Assembly: GCA_030374805.1 (NCBI GenBank)
Contig: JARGSG010000012.1
Span: forward strand, 62,001-126,000
Reading direction: 5' to 3'
DNA: 64,000 nucleotides
DNA from: Gracilaria gracilis
Lineage: Eukaryota > Rhodophyta > Florideophyceae > Gracilariales > Gracilariaceae
Part shown: one piece after another, positions 1-10,193 of the stretch
How positions within the stretch are numbered: the stretch's first letter is position 1
How the letters are laid out: the number at the start of each line of letters is the position of its first letter
The notes under the pieces: generated by a model
What the model saw: only the letters and a program-made list of their open reading frames with translations
What the model was told of the DNA's origin: nothing
Database searches by the model: none
Translations under genes and position numbers: made by a program

Positions 1-48
1 TGTCAGCGCGAAAAGCGCCAGTGAAAGAGCCCATACACTTCTGTTCAT
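1..48 (-). CDS. 5' end of a secreted protein ORF, cut by the window edge
   Basis: An ATG at 46-48 on the minus strand opens MNRSVWALSLALFALT, a short polar start followed by a hydrophobic stretch of signal-peptide type, and then the window ends. Other minus-strand ORFs nearby (2715-3341 and 7940-8559) also begin with signal peptides, so this could be another secreted gene of the same region. With only 16 codons visible, the family cannot be named. Confidence 0.3.
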   Translation of the reverse strand, partial: MNRSVWALSLALFALT

Positions 49-192
49 TGCCAACATCGAATTCGGAATAAGAGTGAACGTCGTCCTCGGGCCGTTTATA
101 CGTTCAGTTTCTCCCGCTGACAAAAACAAGCGTGATCACACATCAAGTTCGTTGGTCAGTCCACTCAGAAAGCCATGGAGCAATTCTTTTGC

Positions 193-651
193 TTATTTCT
201 GCATGGTTTGCTGCGGGTCGAAGTTGAGCTCACTAGAGAAAAAATTGAACCTCACGCGCAGAGTCATTTATTTGCACTTTTCGGGCATAGGTTTGATTTG
301 ATTGGAATAGGACATGATTACGGTGCTTTCTCGGATGTAAGCGGCCACAAAATCATTATTTTTGGCGTTGCATTCTATTGCGGCATCGTTAGGGATGATT
401 CTTATGTCATTCCTTCAATTTCGGTATCGAAATATCTAGTTGCTCTCACAAAGTGTTTCCCCATCTTCGACCGTCACGCTCAGGTTTACAGCAAGAACGC
501 TCACATCTGCCAGTTTCACGTTCAAGCAGTTGGATACAACAGTCTGTTTACTCAATACAAGCGATTCATTCTTCGTTGGCGATGAAACGTCCTGGCGTGC
601 ACTGAAATGCACATCTGCTTGTGCAGTTTCCGATCTTTGGCTTCTTCTGCC
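193..651 (-). pseudogene. Decayed member of the secreted ISLPIAP protein family
   Basis: Minus-strand translation gives a stretch around 445-614 containing VLSKQTVVSNCLNVKLADVS, which aligns with VLTSEQVVVFDCLKNSKQRI in the copy at 7940-8559. After a stop and a frame change it gives IECNAKNNDFVAAYI (about 310-380), matching IRCNATGALEYRDGVFD of the intact gene at 2715-3341. Further on MTLRVRFNFFSSEL follows another stop and sits where the intact gene has the segment after its ISLPIAP motif; that motif itself is not preserved here. Several stops and at least one frameshift separate the blocks, so this is a relic. It is recognised only by comparison with its two relatives in the window; the family function is unknown. 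Confidence 0.45.
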
Positions 652-738
652 TTAACTTCAGGAAGTAGCTCGATGGCAATACATGACACTAAGGCCACCA
701 CTTTTACTGCCTTGGCGCATCTCGAAGTAGTCGCAACA

Positions 739-1027
739 CTCTATAACATCGAATCTGGCCGAAATATGGCCGAGATATGGCCGAAATATGGCCGTTTAAG
801 TCGAAAATTTGGGACAACGTGTAACTAGTGGAAATAAGTACTTTTATCAGCTTACACGTGTACCATTCGGCCATATTTGGGTCACATCTCGACCATATTT
901 CGGCCATATGAAGAAAAACGAAACTTGTTTATCTTCGCTTGTTGAACCTTCTCACAATTATCGAGCTAAACGGCCGCATTTCGGCCATATCTGGGCCACA
1001 TTTCGGCCAGATTCGATGTTCATAGGG
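739..1027. mobile_element. MITE with CCCTATGAACA-type terminal inverted repeats (copy 1)
   Basis: A 289-bp non-coding element. The left end reads CTCTATAACATCGAATCTGG and the right end is the reverse complement of CCCTATGAACATCGAATC, so the ends are imperfect inverted repeats. The interior carries many ATGGCC/GGCCAT motifs, pointing inward from both sides, as in subterminal repeats of CACTA-like transposons. A near-identical element at 40835-41125 has clean ends and a proven 3-bp target duplication. Flanks here are ACA and ACC, an imperfect match. It encodes nothing credible; the small ORFs across it are read from the GGCC repeats. Confidence 0.8.
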
Positions 1028-1809
1028 ACCTTTGTCATTTTGTGAGAACGCGATATCCCGTGAAGACGAGCACAGTCAATACAAAAAAAGCTCAGAAATG
1101 ATGGAGATGTCGGTGAAGATTGTTCCGGGAACAAATGAGCGAAACCGAATCAAAACGGCGCACATACTTGAGAGTGAATCGTTGGCTCAACTAGTTGCAT
1201 ATCGAAGCAACCAGAAGAAGTGGTTGTAGCTATTAGGTGTTTGATATTGTGATGACAGCAAAACCACTACGACACAAGTCCGGTGTGTACAATGGCAGCA
1301 TACGCGTGGACTGACTGTACCCCTAAAGTTTCATGTGTTATCTATACACGTACTTCTGATTCTCGTCGGCAGACCCTAACGCAAACTATACTTTCTCTGC
1401 TTCTTCTCTAATACCAGTCGCACAGGGTAGATTTGCACCACAGTGATGCGGATCCGACACCGATGACAGGTACAGCACATACATGCTATTGCCACGTTAG
1501 GAAACCGTTTCAGCTCGACAGGTTCAGCATGTTGTAGTGTTTACAAGTCCAGAACAGATGACTTCTTCTTCTTTTTAATGAATGCATGGAGGAAGCATTG
1601 GCAAAACAGAGCAACCAGTGGCAGTGACGTGCACGGGTACCGCAACAACATTCACATGGTTTACTCTAAATTTTAGCCTTAAGGTTTCCAACATACTGAT
1701 TGCCCGTTCCTCCTCCATTTTTAGTACTTAAACGAACTCGTGAACATCTTTGGGCGCGAAGTACCACTGAGATCAATAGATTTAGTTGACAAATGATTCT
1801 TTGTTTCAG
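1028..1809. other. Intergenic stretch with no recognised gene
   Basis: No ORF here has a start, composition or similarity that supports a gene. The stretch ends at a pyrimidine-rich TTTCAG at 1804-1809, which may be the splice acceptor of the exon at 1810-1920. Confidence 0.4.
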
Positions 1810-1812
1810 AAA

Positions 1813-2202
1813 ATGAAGTCAAGCGCACGAACTGCCTTTGAGCTTTCCAGCTGTTGTTCCACCTTGCAGCAAGACGATCTCGACCAGCAGTTACAGGTTG
1901 GAATGGCTGGGTTGATTAATGTAAGTTGCACGTAAACCATCTACATAGATTCAAGTATGAATCGGAAGCGCTCCCACATACAAACCGTAGGTGACAGAGA
2001 GAGAGTATCCACTAAATAAAGAATCCCAGATTCTCCACTTGAGGTCGAGGGACATCCGCATCCAATGCAGGTCTTTTTCTGGAGCCCAATCTCTCGCCTG
2101 CGCCTCCACCTTTTCCCTCAGCGCGAGAGCATGGCGACTACGAACCTGGACGGGCCAACACAAACTCACGCATATCGTACGTTGCACACCTTTTTATCTT
2201 AA
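1813..2202 (+). CDS. Candidate spliced small gene (exons 1810-1920 and 2122-2202)
   Basis: TTTCAG at 1804-1809 is followed by an open stretch from ATG 1813 to 1920 (36 codons, starting MKSSARTAFELSSCC), which stops exactly at a GTAAGT donor at 1921. A pyrimidine-rich acceptor TTTTCCCTCAG ends at 2121, and joining there keeps the frame open to a TAA at 2200-2202. The intron would be 201 bp. The splice signals are good matches to consensus, but there is no protein similarity to anything I recognise, and further exons are possible. The evidence is splice-site context only. Confidence 0.22.
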
Positions 2203-2507
2203 GATAATTGCTCCCCATTGTAACTGGTAGACTGATCATCTACATTCGTAGCGCTATTTCGAACGCTGGTAACCTTCTACCCCTAGCGCAGCTGCCAAAA
2301 AATGACAGCTTTGTATTTATAAGACCATAGTACTGCCCTCTGGCTGACAGAAATATCATTCGGCATCCCGCAGCAATTGCGCCTGCCCTCCCAGGAATGC
2401 GGAGCAAGCCAAGCTCTTACATGGCTCTCTATCACTGACGGTCTTCTGTCGTCCACATTAGTACTGCGGAAACACAGCATCGCCATGTTAACCACTCGAT
2501 CACGACA

Positions 2508-2658
2508 ATGGACAGTGAAAAACTCGGTACGGTTCTCAACTCCGTGTCAAGCTCCCCAACAATCAAGTAGGTTTGATTTGACTTACGTAACATTTCGTCC
2601 CAGGAAACCGGCTTTAGTGGACAGTAGTCCCCTTCATGTGCTACGGCAATTAATTTAG
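2508..2658 (+). CDS. Candidate short exons, possible continuation of the upstream spliced gene
   Basis: ATG 2508 opens MDSEKLGTVLNSVSSSPTIK, which runs into a stop unless a 37-bp GT-AG interval (2567-2603, GTAGGT...CCCAG) is removed; removal continues the frame as KPALVDSSPLHVLRQLI to a TAG at 2656-2658. The reading is protein-like, but a 37-bp intron is very short and the minus strand is also open here, so this is a weak call. Confidence 0.18.
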
Positions 2659-2714
2659 CAACGCAGGAGTCGAGTTTAATGGTCACTCTTCTATTCGATG
2701 TGTGAGCCTTAATG

Positions 2715-3341
2715 CTACTGAAACACTACACATACGGGAGTACAAACGTTTTCGAAAACAAATGGACCATCACTGGATTGCAGGAACAACTTAAATCTGA
2801 CCACAAGCATGTAGGTAATTTCAGAACTGTAAAGACGTGCCAGGTCGTTGGCAATTAGGGGCACCAGCAACAAATTGAACGTCTCTACTGTCTTAGCGAA
2901 CATAAATTCCTGATTTTCGTCAAACAAAATTGGCGCAATCGGCAGAGATATGTACATCACGAATTCATTTCCAAACAACACCACACAGTGATCCACACCT
3001 TTCTCGACATCACAAAATCTTCCCACTACATAGGATGATAGCACCGCATTGATAGTATTGTTATTAAATACATCAAAAACGCCATCTCGGTATTCCAAGG
3101 CACCTGTTGCATTGCATCTGATTTCGTCTGTATCCAACTCATGAGCACCGGAGACGAAATGAATGCTGTTGTTGCGCCCGATCTTAGCGCAGCCAAGCAC
3201 AACGAGATGCTCTCTTGTCGACAAAAAGTCGATGTCCATACGACTAATGTCAGTTCTGCTACCCACTTTGAGACATTCAGCGTTCGTGCGAGAGAAAAAC
3301 AGCATCATAAGTAGGACTGATATGAGAAGTGCCTGCGACAT
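2715..3341 (-). CDS. Secreted cysteine-containing protein, ISLPIAP family (intact)
   Basis: The ATG at 3339-3341 opens a 208-residue protein with a clear signal peptide (MSQALLISVLLMMLFFSRT, cleavage likely after NA, before ECLKVG). I preferred this ATG to an in-frame TTG two codons upstream. The mature part has spaced cysteines, an IRCNATGALEYRDGVFD block near residue 75-95 and the block ISLPIAP near residue 133-139, then a hydrophobic VETFNLLLVPLIANDLARLY segment. The same blocks in the same order occur in the repeat-unit gene at 7940-8559 and, decayed, at 193-651, so this is a local gene family. No known domain is recognised; extracellular or cell-wall location is inferred from the signal peptide only. 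Confidence 0.6.
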   Translation of the reverse strand: MSQALLISVLLMMLFFSRTNAECLKVGSRTDISRMDIDFLSTREHLVVLGCAKIGRNNSIHFVSGAHELDTDEIRCNATGALEYRDGVFDVFNNNTINAVLSSYVVGRFCDVEKGVDHCVVLFGNEFVMYISLPIAPILFDENQEFMFAKTVETFNLLLVPLIANDLARLYSSEITYMLVVRFKLFLQSSDGPFVFENVCTPVCVVFQ

Positions 3342-3590
3342 GTTCAAGCATCCAAAATGTCGATCGTATCCTGAAAATCGGTTGATGGGGAAGAGCCGTT
3401 ATTATTTGGTTATAAGTTTGGACGTGCAAATGTCCCTAGTTTCATATGCGTGATACCCATTTAAATGACGAAACAAGGGTGTCGACGTGATGCAGTGATG
3501 CTCGTTTCATAGTTGGAACCGTGTTTGAAGTTTGCCTAACTAGTGCTCATCCTCTTGTGTGGGGCAACCATTTCCACATTTATTTACAAG

Positions 3591-4911
3591 GGAAGAGACT
3601 CCATCAGCTCTAGATACATTGATTAAAATGTTTGGCCGACAGAAGGCTCACACACCAGGAGGGTTTCTCGAGTGTTGTAAATAGGTAATTGTCAAAGATT
3701 GACGAATAGTGCGCTTCTTTACACAATAATGGAAACGTAGAAGTTCTACACGCCGTTTTGCTCAGACGTTGAGCCCTAGAAAGCAAAATCTGGATTTCAT
3801 CCGATAACTACAAGCCATTAAAGGGTGAGCGCGCACATGCTGAGATCACCACGCTTCCAAAATTAGGTTGTTTTGCTCCTTCTTGCGCCAAGCGTGGAAT
3901 TTTCGGGCGCGTGAATGCGGGAAATGGCAGTTTTACAAATAGATAGCGCGAGGTAGAACAGAGTAACCTTGCTAGGCGCTGCAGATACGTAACTAATACA
4001 GGGGCTATTAATTTTCATGGGAAGGCTTTGTGGCATGACACCCTTTCCAATAGTAGTTTCGGCACGCGTTTCTTTAAACGCATTGTCAGCTTTATATATG
4101 TGTTTTACTGTTGCAACGCAAGGTTTTGGCAGCTCACAGAGACGGGTTGACGACGAAGTTAAGTTGCAATAGACACATAGATAAGTACAAAATCCGCCGA
4201 AATATAAAAATCACTTTGTAGATCTAGAGCAGGTGTTTCAAAACATTCGCATAAAACAAAAATTCGGTTCAAAGAACTGCGAACACACAATTCGTATATG
4301 AAGCGCAAACATGCTAGAAATGCATTCTAACAGCGCCAAATATTCTGTGCTCCAAGGGAACCTGGCAATTCTTGTGCGCCACTTTTGTATACATTGTACT
4401 ATTGATTTTATATATAGTTTATCAACGCACGAAGTCTAGCACTTCATCAAAAGCATGACATAATAGTTTTGACATATTTTTGTAGTCATATCTAGTTATC
4501 ACTTAGTTATCACTGTTGACTTATATATGGGTTGCATTCATTTGCGGTAAAGCATGCACAACATACAGTATCCATGTCCACGTGTCCACCCGTGCAAAAT
4601 ATTTCCCCACATTAATGCACTTATTTTACAAACTGTTGCGTGACCAGTAAATGCATCATACGTAAAGTAACATAGTGAGCTACATAAATGCAAGAAACAG
4701 TATTTCCCGCGTCTCCCAGCTCAAAGTGGACGCCTATAGTGACTATGATGTAGAATTGTTGGAAAACGCCCCTTGTTGCACAAATGCACTTCATTACCAG
4801 TGCGGAGCACGAAGAGCACACATTCTCCTTGTTCTTGGTCCAATCGGGTACTGTGTTTCTTCATCATGTATCACGTGTTCCAATTCTTTAGTTTTAGTCG
4901 TTGCAACCATA
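3591..4911. other. Non-coding 5' part of the tandem unit
   Basis: AT-rich sequence with no convincing gene; the equivalent stretches are 10747-12066, 17902-19222 and 25057-26478. The ORFs here are short, and comparing copy 4 with the others shows no bias towards silent changes. Confidence 0.5.
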
Positions 4912-5345
4912 TCAACGGCTGAGACGGGCTTGAATTGATACCATCCGACCTTCAGATTCAGGTATATTTTGCTCGGTTGGAAGAAAAATGGGCCCAACAG
5001 GAGTCATTACCAAATCAACCTCAGGCCTCTTCCTGAAAGGCTCGATTCTCCTGGCACCTTTAGGACCGAGTCCACCTGAAGAAGGTGAGCTTTTGAAGAA
5101 GCTCTTTACATCGGTGCGGTTGCTATCGTTCGATGTGGGCTTCATCGACTTCTTGGATTTAAAACATACAGGATTGCGCGCGAGAGTTCGGGTTTTACCC
5201 GGGGGGCAAATTGAGAGCGAAACCAAATCTCCAGAAATGACCTCCATGCTGTCCATATGGACACCGTGGTGTTCACAGGGCCATGGGTGTGATGAACAAA
5301 CTTAGTTCAGCTACACTCTTCACTTCCAAACAGTCAAACTTTCTT

Positions 5346-5630
5346 TCAATCGCTCGAATGGCTGCAACCTGAACTTCTGTGCTTTTTCTTTTTGAAGAAA
5401 GGACACGCAACAGCATTGCTATTCTCTTCAGCACAGCCACACGTCCTTGAGCATAATATTAGAACCGACGGTAAATCACTAGTCAAGCACCCTTTTTGTA
5501 TAGTGTTATCTGGTCCTTTTAGTTGTTTTGAAGAATGCTGCGAAGCCATAGACCCGCAAAACAGAAGAAGAGAGAGTACAAAGATGAAAACTGTCTTGGC
5601 AGTCCGTTGTAATGTAGGTCTCTGTTGCAT
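5346..5630 (-). CDS. Small secreted protein, unit copy 1
   Basis: A 94-residue ORF with a basic start and a strong hydrophobic core (KTVFIFVLSLLLFCGSMAS), typical of a signal peptide. The mature part is short and cysteine-rich (GCLTSDLPSVLILCSRTCGC) and ends in a basic KKKKHRSSGC tail. The segment CLTSDLPSVLILC loosely resembles VLTSEQVVVFDC of the ISLPIAP family, so it may be a truncated relative. The minus strand further downstream (4912-5256) stays open in another frame, which could be the lost remainder. Function unknown. Confidence 0.35.
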   Translation of the reverse strand: MQQRPTLQRTAKTVFIFVLSLLLFCGSMASQHSSKQLKGPDNTIQKGCLTSDLPSVLILCSRTCGCAEENSNAVACPFFKKKKHRSSGCSHSSD

Positions 5631-6355
5631 TTGTGAAGAGGAGAGGCTCCAACGTCCATCAGTTCGCAGTTGCTGGCAGCAGTCGAATCTTAAGCCTGTG
5701 CGTTAGTTCATAGAGGCTGCGACTCGAGATCCGTCCGTATCAAAGGACTGTTTCTTCCACGGCGCCAATGTGCGGAAAGCATAGTATGTGAACACTTCTT
5801 CATCGTTTATTTCAAATAAGCCTTACGGCAGCGTAAGTGTCCAGAATTTTTAAAATGTAGGTGCTTATGCAACTGGAGACGGGATAAAAGATATTCTCGG
5901 TATGCCTAATTGCATGTATAATCTGCGCTTCTGTCAATTGTTGGTGCCAAATAGACCATAGTCGCGATGATAGAATTCTCGTCCTCTTGTTTAATCGGCT
6001 TTGGCCCCTAAAAGCAGCTCATAAAACCATTCTTGGACTCTTTCAAGACTGTATACAATATCTTCGACCATTAATCGTGTTTAGTTACAAAACTGCAGGC
6101 ATACTACAAACAATATGAATCTCCCTGCTTACGTATATGGTTGGAGATTGACGCGTTGGGTGTAACATATTCACACAGTAGTCGAACTTGAGTGCTGCTT
6201 TATTGCTCAATGCTGCAAACCAGTATTGTAAAAAAGGATGAACGCAACGCATCCCCGCCTTCGCTATAAAACTGCTCCAAAGCTTCACAGACAACCTTCT
6301 TGTGTTATCTGTTTGCTCCCCATCCGCATAGCAATTTGTCGTGTGTTATTTAAGT

Positions 6356-7736
6356 ATGGAACAGAAAACAGTACTTTTGATTTGTTTTTTTCTGACTGTG
6401 CTTGCTGTGCATCTTGGCGCTTCAGCCGCCACAAACAAAAAGTGGTTGAGCACCACCGTTCCTCACGGAGTAAGCGGAACATTTGCGAAGATGGAAAGAT
6501 TTATATTCAAGCTTTTCCAGCCGTGCGACGACATATTGAGGACGTACAAGATGCTCTTTCTGCACAAGGAGACACAAGTTCATCACTGTTCGAAATTTAT
6601 CGCTAGGGCCGCTATCATATATAAACATCTTTTGTCAGTCTACAGCCGTTGACGATCCAATTCATCGGACTTCAACAGGAATTAGCCAAATAATGCTTAT
6701 CGCGTGCATCAGTCTTCCACTCGAAACAAATGATGTATTTGTTCTTGAAATTAAAGCGAGCAGAGGAGTGAGTATTGCAAACTCATACCGTGACCATAAC
6801 TCATCCCAACCGCATCGCAATGTACAGCCAGATGCTGCGATTTCGTGGGGTATTGATGAAATCGATGGCGGATTTCCCCAGAAACGATCTTCGCAGCCGC
6901 CCTCAACAAATAGGGCTGTTGAAGGTGTCAGTATTTGGATTCTTGACACTGGGTGGGAAGAAACAGCAGGAGGCCATTGTGTTTCTATGATTGATGGAGA
7001 GTCCAGCTTATCTAGTCTGCCTTAGGCCATGAATGCTTCTTCCCGCCATGGGATTGATATGGGTATGCTCTCTACTGAAGAGACTACACGGTTGGCTGCC
7101 AAAGCAGAGCAAAACTTCGTCGAAGTTCTATCTGCAAATGGCTTGAAATCTAATGATGATGCTGTAAATGATATTACGTACGTGGTTGAGAACAGGAAGA
7201 AATCTAGGAATAACTTTATCAACCTATCGATTGCGCTTAAGAAGGACCACACACTCAACAGCTATATTGAATCTGCTGGAAGACAGCGGGTTTTCTTTGT
7301 CTTCGCGGCAGAGAAAGATACTAGTTCTAAATCGTGTGATCTAACTCCTGATTCAGAAGTCGGGAACAAGCAGTTCACGCTTCAAGCGCATACAAGGGAT
7401 GGTTCGATGTTGGAAGGGAGTTTTGCTACATCGCATCGGGATTGTATCAGTCTTACAGCTCCTGGTGTAAATATCGCACTTGAAGAGGATTTGATGTGCT
7501 TGGGCACCTCTTATGCTGCAGCTTACGTGTCCGGTGGGATTGCAGTACTGCTGTCTGATAACAGAGAGGTGACAGTTGAGTCGTTGACTGAAGTGGGGCG
7601 CAGTATTGCGTTTGAACCGGAACATGTTGAAAAGCGCTCGTTTTGTCTTACGTGCGAGTCCAGGGCGCACACTGCGGGTGTGGCAACGGATGGTGCCAAA
7701 GTTTGGAAGGGCACACTGCAGTTGCATTACACGTAG
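6356..7736 (+). pseudogene. Secreted subtilisin-like (S8, proteinase-K type) protease, broken, unit copy 1
   Basis: ATG 6356 opens a signal peptide (MEQKTVLLICFFLTVLAV...GASA). After a frame change, a propeptide-like stretch follows (about 6440-6640). At 6840-6960, SWGIDEIDGGF and VSIWILDTGW carry the S8 aspartate motif (LDTG). An in-frame TAG at 7023-7025 precedes SSRHGIDMG, the histidine motif with the usual HG. FINLSIAL and VFFVFAAEKD follow; in the latter the oxyanion-hole AAGN is AAEK, so Asn is lost. LTAPGVNI and GTSYAAAYVSGG hold the serine motif (GTS) and the chain ends at 7736. The catalytic triad residues are visible, but the frameshift, the stop and the lost Asn indicate a dead gene, unless unrecognised introns remove the breaks. 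Confidence 0.85.
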
Positions 7737-7939
7737 CTGGGCGAGATAGACGCAAACATAGCATTGGTACAGCGATGCAGTAATAACCGTTTGTGCAATT
7801 GCGTGTACGTACCGTTGGTAGCCAGTCCAACGGTTAGTCTGGCTTGCTTAGCAACCACTTGTTTCTCAAATAAAGGCTTTAAACATCTTTCCTTTCCAGC
7901 GCCAATGCAATGCGTGCCACGTGTCCTCCACGCCCTAAA

Positions 7940-8559
7940 TCAACCTGAATTACGGTGGAGACAAACCAAACGCTTCCAGATTGTACTTTTCTTCATTGGA
8001 CTGCAGCAACAGAAGACTCCCACGCCAAGTGCATCAGTGATGCCCATTCCGTAGAAACGCACCAGCTCCTCCAAAAACAGGGACACAAGGGACGCACCGA
8101 ATTTCACCTTGGTTTCGGCAAAGCCCACCACTCCCATCTTATGGAGCTGACCGGGTGCAATAGGGAGCGAGATGTTCAGCACCGTACCATCCCGAACACC
8201 CAGCACACAATTACCAGACCGTCCGACTCCCACACAAGCCCTCCCTTCCAATAATGATGAACGAAGCTGTCTAAGCTTCAAAATACGAATCACGCCATTC
8301 TTGTATTCGAAAGCGGGTGACGCCCCACACCTTACATCTCCCGTACTCGTTTTAATAGCCCCACCGAACACGCTAATCCTCTGCTTCGAATTTTTCAGAC
8401 AATCAAATACAACCACCTGCTCTGAGGTCAAAACATTTACGTCCTGCGTTTGTTTAACTGTGCTTCTGGAACGCAATGTAACTCACTGCCCATTACATAA
8501 GAGGCAAATATCTGAACCAGAACAAAAAGCGCCATAATGCGTGCCCAAATGTATATCAT
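7940..8559 (-). pseudogene. Secreted ISLPIAP-family gene, broken, unit copy 1
   Basis: ATG 8559 (or 8535) gives a signal peptide (MALFVLVQIFASYVMGSE) in one frame, while the mature part from QDVNVLTSEQVVVFDC onward lies in another frame (open 7940-8476). A single indel near 8450-8480 therefore separates them. The mature region aligns with the intact gene at 2715-3341: VRCGASPAFEYKNGVI, then LNISLPIAP, then LVSLFLEELVRFYGMGI, without gaps around the ISLPIAP block. An intron does not obviously explain the break. It is convergent with the S8 gene, 200 bp away. Function unknown. Confidence 0.6.
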
Positions 8560-8803
8560 GTTCAATTGATTCGTTCAGCGACTTGGTATCTAAGCAAGAA
8601 ACGACGAAAGGTGGGTAGAAATGATTGGGTAACTAAAGAAAGGATGCACTGCCAGAGCTGGTCTGTCGTTTATGACTGTGACATGTGCCATGCAACGCTT
8701 AAGTAGTAACATTTTCCCCACCGGCAGATAAGAAGCAAACGTTGTTCTGATAAACACGTGTGCGACGTCATTGCCTCTTCCCTGTTACTTTGAATTGCGA
8801 GTT

Positions 8804-8861
8804 CAGACCTTGCCCTTGAGTCGTAAGTCACGACTCATGAAGAGCTGAAGAGCAAGGTCTG
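8804..8861. repeat. Nested hairpin in the tandem unit
   Basis: CAGACCTTGC (8804-8813) pairs perfectly with GCAAGGTCTG (8852-8861), and inside it GAGTCGT (8818-8824) pairs with ACGACTC (8830-8836). The same hairpin lies about 7155 and 14310 bp further on in copies 2 and 3. It is not tRNA-like. It could be a structured RNA or the trace of a small inverted-repeat element. Confidence 0.5.
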
Positions 8862-9398
8862 AAATGTGGAACGTTGTACGCATGGAAGACCAGCTGAACT
8901 CGAGTCGCGAAGGGAATGCGCATTGCTGCAACCGAACAATCAAAACACTGAGCTGGTTGGAACGCTCAGCTGTGCTAGCTTGTCTTTCTGTTCTTCCAAC
9001 CAATGGCTGCATTGGATTGTAACGAGATCCATGCCAAAAATCGCAACAATCAACGAAAACCTGTTAAAGCACCCATGGGCTCAAAAATGCCCCTCCCCCG
9101 ACCACGCGTTCATCATTGCGCAGTCGCCGTGAGCACTTCTTGAGCATCTCCAGCTAAGATATCAATATATCGCCTTGCTAGATTGTCTGATGACTGTGGA
9201 AAGGGAGTGATGTGTATAATTTAGGCCCTGAAATCAGATAAACCAACAGCAGGTCTTTGTTTGATACCTTCTCCAGCACAGTGCTTGGTTGGGTGAACGC
9301 TACGTTTGGGCACTGTTCGTAAATGTGACACGTGTCTTGGCACAGCTTGGGTGTTGCAGCACAGCGCGCGTAGTACACGGGTGGGGCATAAGCTATGC

Positions 9399-9660
9399 TC
9401 TAGAAGCTTCTAGAAGCTGGTCTGCCTAGATATTTTATGAATATTTTGGTTTCTACATTTGGTGCACGGCCGTATACTGCATGGTCCTTGTGGGAAGCTC
9501 AGTCTACTTAAGCGCCACGACCGCTATCGTAAGTGGAAGGATCAGATGATATGTTGCAATTCGAAGCACATCATTGGTTGCTGTATGTAGAAATGCGTTT
9601 GTAGTCTAGTTAAGAAGGGTTTACTGCGTATAAAAGGGCCGGAGCGATCGCATCCAGACC
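9399..9660 (+). promoter_or_regulatory. Heat-shock element plus TATA box promoter, unit copy 1
   Basis: CTAGAAGCTTCTAGAAGC at 9401-9418 contains GAA-nn-TTC-nn-GAA (9403-9415), an exact three-module heat-shock element. A TATAAAAG box lies at 9629-9636, followed by a GC-rich start region and a C/T-rich leader. The gag-like frame opens about 560 bp downstream, so this arrangement resembles an LTR/U3 promoter of a heat-inducible retroelement. The distance between element and TATA (about 215 bp) is compatible with regulation but unproven. Confidence 0.55.
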
Positions 9661-10193
9661 AACTCCTGCCAGACCACTTCCCCTTCGACAACCCTCCACA
9701 CCCTTTCTCTATAGCAAACTCTATCTTGCTTTCTTCTGTCGTTCTCTTCCCTTCCTTCAACTTTCCCTCCCTCTTAGCGGCTTGGTCTCCTGCATTCCTT
9801 TGACACAGGGCTGAATAGCATTATCCCTCGTTTGGGTATGTCTTGTGCTTCGGCGATTCAAGTGTCATTCCTCGCAGGTGACCTAAATTCGGTCCTGCGA
9901 GATGGAGCTTCAGCCTGTTGGCTGTGATTTTGTATGAGCATGTGCCGGCACTAGACCTATAGTTTTGGTCGTGCTGTGGCTTCTGCTTCATACACATTTC
10001 AGAGTCGTCGTTGCTACTTGGCACAGTTTGATTGTATAATACGGACTCTTGCCTACTACAGCTACGCAGCGTGTTGGGCTGGTACTCTTGAGACCACTTT
10101 CTGTTTTGTCTCTTTCTGTCGTGTTTGTGTCCTCCCGTTCTTGGGTTTGTCACCACCCGCACCATTCACCTTACAAAAATAGCGTTCTGATAG

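Noticed and set aside
4675..4938. 87-codon plus-strand ORF in the tandem unit
   Set aside because: Comparison with the diverged copy 4 shows no preference for silent changes.
4912..5256. 114-codon minus-strand ORF in the tandem unit
   Set aside because: No recognisable domain, no signal peptide, and conservation only between recent duplicates; kept only as a possible tail of the secreted ORF.
7353..7727. 124-codon minus-strand ORF inside the S8 gene
   Set aside because: Shadow of the protease coding frame, which carries the catalytic motifs.
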